DNA of 5,035 bases from Micromonosporaceae bacterium (GTDB lineage Bacteria; Actinomycetota; Actinomycetes; Mycobacteriales; Micromonosporaceae), in contig JADGHA010000334.1 in assembly GCA_019689695.1 (NCBI GenBank), forward strand, positions 1 through 5,035, read 5' to 3'. The translations under genes and the position numbers were made by a program. Positions 1-5,035 of this stretch are shown here, in pieces (within the stretch, counting starts at the first letter, position 1; every line of letters starts with the position of its first letter). The notes under the pieces were generated by a model that searched no databases, was not told the DNA's origin, and saw nothing but the letters and a program-made list of their open reading frames with translations.

Positions 1-1025
1 CGCACGTGCCGGCCGCCCACGACCCGGATGTGTTGTATCTCGGGCCCGGCGTGCATCACCTGGGCACCGTGCAGCTGCACTCGAACCAGACCGTCTACCT
101 CGCCGGTGGCGCGTGGGTGGAGGCGGCGTTCAAGGGCGTCGGCCTGGAGAACGTGGTGATCAAGGGTCGGGGAGTGCTGTCGGGCCGGTTCATGGACACC
201 GGGGACCAGGCGCAGAACAGGTTGCAGCCCGGCCTGATCGACATCGATTGTCATGAGCCGGGCCTGCCGCCACACGCGCCGTGTTCGGGTTCGGCGCAGA
301 CGCGCAACGTGCTCATCGACGGCATCACGCTGGTGGACGGTCCCCGCTTCAACATCCGCGTCCTCGGCGAATACATCACGGTGCGCAACACCAAGATGAT
401 CGGCTGGTGGATCAACACGGACGGCATCTGGACCGGCAACAAGAGCGTGGTGGAGGACAACTTCGTCAAGGTCAACGAGGATGCGCTCAAGCCCATGTCG
501 GGGCCCGCCGTCATCCGCCGCAACGTGGTTTGGCAGCTGGAGAACGGCGCGCCGTTCATGCTCAGCTGGAACATCATCGGTGACCAGTCGGACTTCCACA
601 TCTACGACAACGACGTGATCCATGTCGAGCACTACCAGGCAAAGACCCAGGGCGTGTTCGACTCCCGGCACGGCGGGCCGGCCCACCTTCGGCGGTACCT
701 GTTCGAGCACATCCGGATCGAGGACGCCACCTGGCGGCTGTTCTACCTGATGCTCGAGGAGAACAGGTGGTACGACCCGGCGGTGGGCTTCGGCCGGATC
801 TCGGAACTGATCTTCCGCGACATCACCGCACCCGGCTGGTTCCAGCTGCCCAGCGTGGTCGACGGGGTGGACGCGGACCACGGTTTCGCCAATGTGTACC
901 TCGTCGACGTGCGGATGGGTGACCGCTGCCTCAGCGATGTGGCGTCCGGAAACCTGCAGCTGGACCCCGCCTCGACGGATCGGATCGCAATCATGAAGAG
1001 CTCGACATGCGGAGGTCGGAAATGA
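1..1025 (+). CDS. GH49-like beta-helix glycosidase, 5'-truncated by the window edge (copy 1)
   Basis: This is probably a secreted polysaccharide-cleaving enzyme of the right-handed beta-helix type, closest to GH49 dextranases/isopullulanases. The frame is already open at the window edge. The GTG at base 6 aligns with an internal valine (V228) of the downstream paralogue, so it is not the start, and about 227 N-terminal residues lie outside. Counting that Val as 1, GH49-like landmarks are TDG (138-140), N-E-D-A-L-K (157-162), the WQLENGAP segment (176-183) and IYDND (199-203). Family members usually have Asp-Asp where this copy has Glu158-Asp159. Cysteines at 82/93 and 308/335 are shared with the paralogue and could form disulfides, fitting export. 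Identity to the paralogue is roughly 60% by eye. The stop TGA overlaps the next gene's ATG. GH28 or another pectin-lyase-like family is the main alternative. The beta-helix assignment is firm; substrate is unknown. Confidence 0.8.
   Translation, partial: HVPAAHDPDVLYLGPGVHHLGTVQLHSNQTVYLAGGAWVEAAFKGVGLENVVIKGRGVLSGRFMDTGDQAQNRLQPGLIDIDCHEPGLPPHAPCSGSAQTRNVLIDGITLVDGPRFNIRVLGEYITVRNTKMIGWWINTDGIWTGNKSVVEDNFVKVNEDALKPMSGPAVIRRNVVWQLENGAPFMLSWNIIGDQSDFHIYDNDVIHVEHYQAKTQGVFDSRHGGPAHLRRYLFEHIRIEDATWRLFYLMLEENRWYDPAVGFGRISELIFRDITAPGWFQLPSVVDGVDADHGFANVYLVDVRMGDRCLSDVASGNLQLDPASTDRIAIMKSSTCGGRK
1011..1015 (+). promoter_or_regulatory. Ribosome-binding site setting the start of copy 2
   Basis: GGAGG lies inside the last codons of copy 1 and is 6 bases from ATG 1022, which overlaps the copy 1 stop codon as ATGA (1022-1025). 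ATG 1007, in the same frame, has no comparable site. The arrangement indicates translational coupling between the two paralogues. Confidence 0.8.
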
Positions 1026-1126
1026 GCACCCGGAGCGGCAGCGGGATGACCAGACTGGCGAGAGCGGGCGCGATCGTGATCTCGGTCGCGGCCGCGCTCG
1101 TCCCGGCGACCCTCCCCGCGCAGGCG
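1022..1126 (+). other. Signal peptide of GH49-like copy 2
   Basis: The first residues hold a positively charged n-region (Arg4, Arg11, Arg14), an uncharged hydrophobic stretch at about residues 15-32 (AGAIVISVAAALVPATLP) and a small-residue Ala-Gln-Ala at 33-35 suited to signal peptidase I. A second possible cleavage site follows Ala40. No twin-arginine motif of Tat consensus form is present, so Sec export is the simpler reading. No lipobox cysteine is present, so the product should be released rather than lipid-anchored. Confidence 0.8.
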
Positions 1127-2722
1127 GGCGCGGCCGGCGCACGTTACCAAGGCACGGAGTACGACCAGGGCGGCGTCACCCGCCCGATCAACGGTCCACT
1201 CCCGCAGGTGGACCAACTCGCGGACCAAATCACCCGGTCCACTGAGGACATGCTGCGGGAGGTGGCCGCCGAGCGCGCGACCCTGCCCTACGGCCGGCTC
1301 GACCGGGATTCCCACCGGCCGCAGCTGACCACCTACCCAGCGCCGGCCGGGATGACCCCCTCCGACCAGTACGAGGTGACCCTGCGGCAGGGGAACGTGA
1401 CGCAGCCCTCCTTTGTGTACAAGGTCAATGCGCGCAAGACCGACACCAACCTGGAGCAGGACACGTCCTGGACCTCGTTCTCGTTCGGCGGCACGGTCAA
1501 GGTCTCGGTGCGCAAGCTGCAGGGTGACGCGACCGGGTGCCTGGTGCGGCCCGAATCCGCCGGCATCCACGCCCACTTCGCCGACCGGGTCTGCTCGTTC
1601 ACTCTCACCCGTTCGGCGAACGTCTCGGTGGAGTTCCTTCCCAACACCACGAGCCCGGTGCTGCACCCGATGCTCGTCTTCGCCAACCCGCCGGAGGCGG
1701 ACGTGCCGCCGGCCGACGACCCGAACGTGCTGTATCTCGGGCCCGGCGTGCACGACCTCGGCGCGGTGCAGCTGCATTCGAACCAGACCGTGTACGTCGC
1801 CGGGGGCGCCTGGGTGCAGGCCTCGTTCAAGGGCGTCGGCGTGCACGACGTGGTGATCCGCGGCCGCGGCGTGATCGACGGAACGGTGCTCGACACCGGA
1901 GACCAGGACGCGAACAAGAACCAGCCGGGCCTGATCAACATCGACTGCCACGAGCCCGGCCAGGTGCCCCACTCTGCCTGCTCGCCCGCGGCGAACTCGC
2001 GCAACATCCTGGTTGACGGACTGACCTTCGTCAATGGGCCGCGGTTCAACGTCCGGGTGCTCGGCGACCACATCACCGTGCGCAACATCAAGGCGATCAG
2101 CTGGTGGTACAGCACCGACTGCGTCTGGGCCGGCAGCATGAGCCTGGTCGAGCGGAACTTCTGCAAGGTGAACGACGACTCGCTCAAGCCGATGACCGGC
2201 CCGAGCGTCATCCGCGACAACGTGGTGTGGCAGCTGGAGAACGGCGCTCCCTTCATGATCAGCTGGAACATCCTCACCGACCAGGCGAACTTCCACATCT
2301 ACGACAACGACATCGTCCACGCGGAGCACTACTGGCTCTCGCCGCAGGCGATCTTCCGCTCCAGGCACGCCACCCCGGGGCACATGCAGCGGTACCTGTT
2401 CGAGAACATCCGGGTCGAGGACGCGCACTGGCGCCTGTTCTACCTCATCCTTGAGCAGCACCCGAAGTGGTACGACCCGGCGCTCGGCTTCGGGCAGGTC
2501 TCCGACCTGATCTTCCGGAACATCACCGCGGAGACACCGTTCACCATGCCCAGCGTGGTGAAGGGCGCGAACGCGGAGCACCGCGTGTACAACGCCAACT
2601 TCATCAACGTTTCCGTGGTGGGTAAATGCCTCACCAACGCCGCCGACGGGAACTTCGAGATCGACCCGGGCAGCACAGACCAGATCCGGATCGCGACGAC
2701 GGCTCCCGGCTGCCGGGACTGA
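1022..2722 (+). CDS. Secreted GH49-like glycosidase, full length (copy 2)
   Basis: A 566-residue exported protein, probably an endo-acting glucan or related polysaccharide hydrolase. ATG 1022 is chosen over the in-frame ATG 1007 because GGAGG (1011-1015) sits 6 bases before it. Residues 1-35 or 1-40 are a signal peptide. Residues about 110-225 resemble the GH49 N-terminal beta-sandwich: a PSFVYKV strand, LVRPESAGI, VSVEF and LVFANPPE. Residues about 230-566 form the beta-helix domain, with WWYSTDC (361-367), K-V-N-D-D-S-L-K (382-389), WQLENGAP (403-410) and IYDND (426-430). The Asp of TD and the Asp pair of NDD correspond, from memory of the family, to the catalytic aspartates Asp376/395/396 of Penicillium Dex49A. 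The usual Gly after TD is Cys367 here, and the acidic residue three positions after that Asp in isopullulanase is Trp369. The gene is coupled to copy 1 upstream and to a dehydratase gene downstream. Dextranase activity itself is not shown by the sequence. Confidence 0.85.
   Translation: MSTRSGSGMTRLARAGAIVISVAAALVPATLPAQAGAAGARYQGTEYDQGGVTRPINGPLPQVDQLADQITRSTEDMLREVAAERATLPYGRLDRDSHRPQLTTYPAPAGMTPSDQYEVTLRQGNVTQPSFVYKVNARKTDTNLEQDTSWTSFSFGGTVKVSVRKLQGDATGCLVRPESAGIHAHFADRVCSFTLTRSANVSVEFLPNTTSPVLHPMLVFANPPEADVPPADDPNVLYLGPGVHDLGAVQLHSNQTVYVAGGAWVQASFKGVGVHDVVIRGRGVIDGTVLDTGDQDANKNQPGLINIDCHEPGQVPHSACSPAANSRNILVDGLTFVNGPRFNVRVLGDHITVRNIKAISWWYSTDCVWAGSMSLVERNFCKVNDDSLKPMTGPSVIRDNVVWQLENGAPFMISWNILTDQANFHIYDNDIVHAEHYWLSPQAIFRSRHATPGHMQRYLFENIRVEDAHWRLFYLILEQHPKWYDPALGFGQVSDLIFRNITAETPFTMPSVVKGANAEHRVYNANFINVSVVGKCLTNAADGNFEIDPGSTDQIRIATTAPGCRD
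1703..2722 (+). repeat. Second copy of a tandem gene duplication (first copy bases 6-1025)
   Basis: The beta-helix region of copy 2 is a diverged direct duplicate of bases 6-1025, with a constant offset of 1697 bases at both ends. Protein identity is about 60% by eye with one single-residue gap near the YDPA segment and one compensating difference near the C-terminus. The longest exact DNA match I found is 22 bases (34-55 against 1731-1752). The level of divergence points to an old duplication, not a recent one or an assembly artefact. Confidence 0.85.
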
Positions 2723-2725
2723 GCC

Positions 2726-3826
2726 GTGCGCGTCACGGCGGTCGAGACCGTCGTCCGACCGTCCACCGGACCAACCTGGCTGGACCAGCGCCGCGTCGCC
2801 ACGCCGATGTCGGTCTTCCCGCGCTACGCGCGGCGCCGGTCCAGCTGGCGCGGGCCGGGCAGTGACTCGGTGGCCGTCCTGGTGCGCACCGAGGAGGAAG
2901 CGGTGTTCGGCGTCGGGGTCAGCCGGGGCGGCCGGGTGACCGAGGCCCTGATCGCCGAGCACCTGCGGGTGCTCCTCCTCGGGCAGGACCCGCTGGAGGT
3001 GGTCCGGCGGACGCAGGAGATGGTGCGGGCGGTCGAGCCGTACGCCGCCGGCGGCATCGGCTCGATGGCCGTCTCCGCGGTGGAGCAGGCGTTGTGGGAC
3101 CTGGCGGCCCGCGCCCGTGATGTGCCGCTGTACCGCCTCCTGGGCGGGGAGGCCGGTTTCCTGCCGAGCTACCTCACCTGCGCCTCGCCGGAAGTGATCG
3201 GCGGGCTGGCGGAGGAGCACCGGCCGGAGATCGTGAAGCTTCCGATGCCGGAGGGCCCGGCCGGAGGCGAGTCGGGGCTGGCCCGCAACGTGGAGCTGGT
3301 GGCCGCCGCCCGGCAGGCGGCCCCGGCCAGCCGCATCGCGGTTGACTGCTTCATGTCGTGGGACGAGGTCTACACCCGCAGGTTCGCCTCCGCGGTCGCC
3401 GAGTACGACGTGGCGTGGATCGAGGAGCCGCTGCCAGCCACGGATTTGGCCGGCTACCGCCGTCTGCGCGGGCGGCTGGGCGGGATCGCGCTCGCCGCGG
3501 GTGAGCATGTCTTCGGGCTCGACGCGGGGCTGCGGTTCCTGTCCGCCGACTGCGTGGACGTGGTGCAGTTCGACGTGAGCTGGTGCGGCGGGATCCGCAC
3601 CAGCCTCGTCCTGGCCGAGGTGGCCACCTCGACCGGCCGGCTCTTCGCCCCGCACGCGGCCGGCATGCAGCCGTGGGCGACCCACCTGCTGGCCGCATGC
3701 GGCCCACCGGTGCTGGCCGAGGTGTTGCACGCCGTCGACGGTGGACCGGCCGGTTGGCCGGTCCGGCCGGCCGACGCCCCAGGGGTGGGCGTTGACCCGG
3801 CCGATCTGGGCTTCGGCCGGCGGTAG
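2726..3826 (+). CDS. Enolase-superfamily acid-sugar dehydratase, L-rhamnonate dehydratase-like
   Basis: A 366-residue cytoplasmic enzyme of the mandelate racemase/muconate lactonizing group. Members related to RhmD dehydrate an aldonic acid such as L-rhamnonate to the 2-keto-3-deoxy acid using Mg2+. Residues 1-120 are the capping domain, with the family's PMS-aromatic block (27-41: PMSVFPRYARRRSSW) and Arg38 at a likely carboxylate-binding position. The barrel carries Mg ligands Asp207 (VDCFMSW), Glu233 or Glu234 (WIEEPLP) and Glu260 (GEH), followed by His261, and the Asp283-His310 dyad (QFDVSWCGG, APHAAG). All essential residues are present. It is about 35 residues shorter than E. coli RhmD as I recall it, lacking a loop before residue 18 and part of the C-terminal region. 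The GTG start is 3 bases after the previous stop, with only a weak GGGA 7 bases upstream, so coupled translation is likely. Other 6-deoxy or plain aldonates are possible substrates; the superfamily assignment is very secure, the substrate is not. Confidence 0.88.
   Translation: MRVTAVETVVRPSTGPTWLDQRRVATPMSVFPRYARRRSSWRGPGSDSVAVLVRTEEEAVFGVGVSRGGRVTEALIAEHLRVLLLGQDPLEVVRRTQEMVRAVEPYAAGGIGSMAVSAVEQALWDLAARARDVPLYRLLGGEAGFLPSYLTCASPEVIGGLAEEHRPEIVKLPMPEGPAGGESGLARNVELVAAARQAAPASRIAVDCFMSWDEVYTRRFASAVAEYDVAWIEEPLPATDLAGYRRLRGRLGGIALAAGEHVFGLDAGLRFLSADCVDVVQFDVSWCGGIRTSLVLAEVATSTGRLFAPHAAGMQPWATHLLAACGPPVLAEVLHAVDGGPAGWPVRPADAPGVGVDPADLGFGRR
3743..3764. repeat. Perfect 9-bp inverted repeat with 4-base loop inside the dehydratase gene
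   Basis: GGACCGGCC (3743-3751) is followed by GGTT and then its exact reverse complement GGCCGGTCC (3756-3764). It lies in the coding region about 60 bases before the dehydratase stop codon, encoding part of residues 340-346. It could form a stable RNA hairpin, but it has no downstream U-tract, and in DNA this rich in CCGG steps such palindromes are easily produced by chance. Confidence 0.6.
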
Positions 3827-3898
3827 CGGTGCGTCCGCCGGACGACCGACGGCGGCGCAACGGCTGCCGGCCGGTACGCGGAGCCGGCCTCGCCCACC

Positions 3899-3907
3899 TG
3901 CTAGCCT
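3899..3907 (+). promoter_or_regulatory. Possible extended -10 promoter element for the M20 peptidase gene
   Basis: TGCTAGCCT (3899-3907) matches the actinomycete TAG-type -10 hexamer (TAGCCT at 3902-3907) with a TG extension. It would place a transcript start near base 3914, about 40 bases before the peptidase start. No convincing TTGAC-like -35 box is seen at the usual spacing, so the call is tentative. Confidence 0.35.
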
Positions 3908-3943
3908 CCGCTTCAACCCGGCGGCGATTTCGACCCGGCGACG

Positions 3944-3949
3944 AGGAGG
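3944..3949 (+). promoter_or_regulatory. Strong ribosome-binding site for the M20 peptidase gene
   Basis: AGGAGG is 6 bases before ATG 3956, in the frame that continues into the M20 domain. It is also 10 bases before TTG 3960, which opens the alternative frame favoured by codon bias over the next 90 bases. The site itself is clear; which start codon it serves is less certain. Confidence 0.75.
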
Positions 3950-3955
3950 CCCGGC

Positions 3956-5035
3956 ATGGTTGAGGCTGACGGAGGTCGGCGACTGGCTGCTGGAGGTGCT
4001 GCCCAGCCCGATCGCCGAACACAGCCGAATCCGTGCCGTCCCGACGAGCGCGTACTGCTCGCCGACATCCAGCGCCTGGTCTGCTGCGAGTCGCCCTCGA
4101 CCGACCTGGCCGCGGTGGCCCGCAGCGCCGAGACCGTCGCCGAGCTGGGCGCGCAGCGGTTGGGTGCGCAGCCGGAGCGGATCGTCCTGGACGGGCGGAC
4201 CCACCTGCGCTGGCGCTTCGGTGGCGCCCCGCGGGTGCTGCTGCTCGGCCACCACGACACGGTCTGGCCGGTCGGCTCGCTGCGCAGGCATCCGTACCAG
4301 GTCAGCGACGGCGTGCTCCGCGGCCCCGGCTGCCTGGACATGAAGGCGGGCCTCGCGATCGCCTTCCACGCCCTCGCCGCACTGGACGACCTGGCCGGGG
4401 TGACCCTGCTGGTGACCGGGGACGAGGAGCTGGGCTCGCCGTCCTCGCGCCACCTGATCGAGGACGAGGCGCGCGGTTGTGCGGCTGCGCTCGTGCTCGA
4501 GGCGGCCGCCGACGGCGGCGCGCTCAAGACCGAACGCAAGGGCGTGTCCCGGTACACCGTGCGGCTGCGCGGACGCGCGGCGCATGCCGGCCTCGAGCCG
4601 GAGCGCGGCGTGAACGCGACGCTGGAGGCCGCACACCAGGTGATCGCCGTCGCGGGGCTCGCCGCGCCGGAGCGCGGCACCACCGTCACGCCGACCGTGC
4701 TGAATGCCGGGAGCTCCGCGAACACGGTCCCGGCGTCCGCGGTGTTCGAGGTGGACGCCCGGGTCACGTCGGCCGCCGAACAGTCCCGGGTGGACGATGC
4801 CATCCGCCGGCTGACGCCGGTGCTGGCCGGTTCGACGATCGAGGTGACCGGCGGGCCGAACCGGCCGCCGATGCCCGCCGCGGCCTCAGCCGGGTTGTTC
4901 GCCCGCGCCGCGCGGCTGGCCGACGAGCTCGGCCTCGGCCCGCTGCAGGCGGCGGCGGTGGGCGGCGCCTCGGACGGGAACCTCACCGCCGGCGCCGGCG
5001 TGCCGACCCTCGACGGACTGGGCGCGGTCGGGGGT
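3956..5035 (+). CDS. M20 family metallopeptidase, carboxypeptidase G2-like, 3'-truncated by the window edge
   Basis: A predicted cytoplasmic two-zinc amidohydrolase acting on C-terminal glutamate, other N-acyl amino acids or small peptides. Numbering from ATG 3956, M20 motifs are LLLGHHDTVWPVG (95-107; zinc ligand His99, Asp101), GPGCLDMKAG (123-132; bridging Asp128), GDEELGSPSSR (155-165; base Glu157, zinc ligand Glu158) and LVLEA (179-183; Glu182). The inserted dimerization domain is at about 190-300, with AAHAGLEPERGVNA (208-221; His210) and SSANTVPASAVFEVDAR (253-269). GGASDGNLTAG follows at 337-347. The sequence ends after LGAVGG, just before the expected final zinc-binding His. ATG 3956 has a perfect Shine-Dalgarno site, but residues 2-28 are non-conserved with low third-position GC, while another frame there looks coding, suggesting a one-base indel near base 4040. 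The family call is secure; the N-terminus and substrate are not. No signal peptide is visible. Confidence 0.85.
   Translation, partial: MVEADGGRRLAAGGAAQPDRRTQPNPCRPDERVLLADIQRLVCCESPSTDLAAVARSAETVAELGAQRLGAQPERIVLDGRTHLRWRFGGAPRVLLLGHHDTVWPVGSLRRHPYQVSDGVLRGPGCLDMKAGLAIAFHALAALDDLAGVTLLVTGDEELGSPSSRHLIEDEARGCAAALVLEAAADGGALKTERKGVSRYTVRLRGRAAHAGLEPERGVNATLEAAHQVIAVAGLAAPERGTTVTPTVLNAGSSANTVPASAVFEVDARVTSAAEQSRVDDAIRRLTPVLAGSTIEVTGGPNRPPMPAAASAGLFARAARLADELGLGPLQAAAVGGASDGNLTAGAGVPTLDGLGAVGG

Larger units (their letters stand above)
3827..3955 (+). other. Intergenic region between dehydratase and M20 peptidase genes
   Basis: This 129-base gap contains two weak GC-rich stems: 3835-3840 pairing with 3850-3855 (CCGCCG/CGGCGG, 9-base loop) and 3869-3874 pairing with 3884-3889 (GGCCGG/CCGGCC, 9-base loop). 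Neither is followed by a T-run, so a terminator for the upstream operon is possible but not shown. The second half holds a possible -10 element and the Shine-Dalgarno site of the peptidase gene. No small gene with its own start and ribosome-binding site is evident. Confidence 0.6.

Noticed and set aside
6..8. GTG at base 6 as the start of the first beta-helix gene
   Set aside because: It aligns with an internal valine of the complete paralogue and has no upstream ribosome-binding site within the window. The preceding codon is also open, so the gene extends beyond the edge.
1333..2298. Minus-strand and alternative-frame open readings across copy 2
   Set aside because: They mirror similar frames in copy 1 only because the + strand genes are homologous, and they show no start signals or domains.
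6..2722. Mobile element or recombination unit formed by the large direct duplication
   Set aside because: The copies are full gene segments at only about 60% protein identity, with no flanking inverted repeats, target-site duplication or transposase. Ordinary old gene duplication is sufficient.
3835..3889. Rho-independent terminator after the dehydratase gene
   Set aside because: The stems are only 6 bp with 9-base loops and lack a T-run. They are mentioned in the intergenic entry but not called as a terminator.
3741..4343. A 200-codon + strand open frame overlapping the dehydratase end and the M20 start
   Set aside because: Most of it is out of frame with both genes and has no domain. Only the part at about 3960-4045 looks coding, and that is reported as the frame-disruption finding, not as a separate gene.
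743..4636. A 1297-codon open reading frame on the minus strand
   Set aside because: It runs antisense to four genes with recognisable conserved domains. Its translation is rich in Arg, Ala, His, Val and Asp with no recognisable domain. Long antisense open frames are a common by-product of high third-position GC.
3913..4986. A 357-codon minus-strand open frame opposite the M20 gene
   Set aside because: The + strand carries all the M20 motifs in order. The minus frame is Ser/Arg/Ala-rich with no recognisable motif and is explained by codon bias.

Overview
The window reads as chromosomal DNA of a high-GC actinomycete. Codon third positions are overwhelmingly G or C, ribosome-binding sites are purine-rich, and all supported genes lie on the + strand. 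There is no RNA gene, CRISPR array, transposase or integrase. The species cannot be named from the sequence.

Layout: (1) bases 1-1025, the 3' part of a right-handed beta-helix glycosidase-like gene that resembles glycoside hydrolase family 49 (GH49, dextranase/isopullulanase family). (2) bases 1022-2722, a complete paralogue of it with a signal peptide, an N-terminal beta-sandwich-type domain and a beta-helix domain. Its start overlaps the stop of gene 1 in an ATGA. (3) bases 2726-3826, an enolase-superfamily acid-sugar dehydratase closest to L-rhamnonate dehydratase, starting 3 bases after gene 2 stops. (4) a 129-base gap with a possible -10 element and a strong Shine-Dalgarno site. (5) from base 3956 to the window edge, an M20 metallopeptidase of the carboxypeptidase G2 type, cut off before its last zinc ligand.

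Genes 1-3 look like one translationally coupled operon: two exported glycan-active proteins plus one cytoplasmic enzyme that dehydrates an aldonic acid. The simplest inference is a small carbohydrate-use locus in which secreted GH49-like proteins cut a polymer and the resulting acid sugar is dehydrated inside the cell. The actual polymer and acid are not determined. The M20 gene probably has its own promoter and may belong to another transcript.

The points most worth a second look are the divergent catalytic motifs of the two GH49-like paralogues, the compact dehydratase, and an apparent frame disruption near the start of the M20 gene, where codon bias favours a different frame from the one entered by the best start codon. 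I found no clearly novel multi-gene system.
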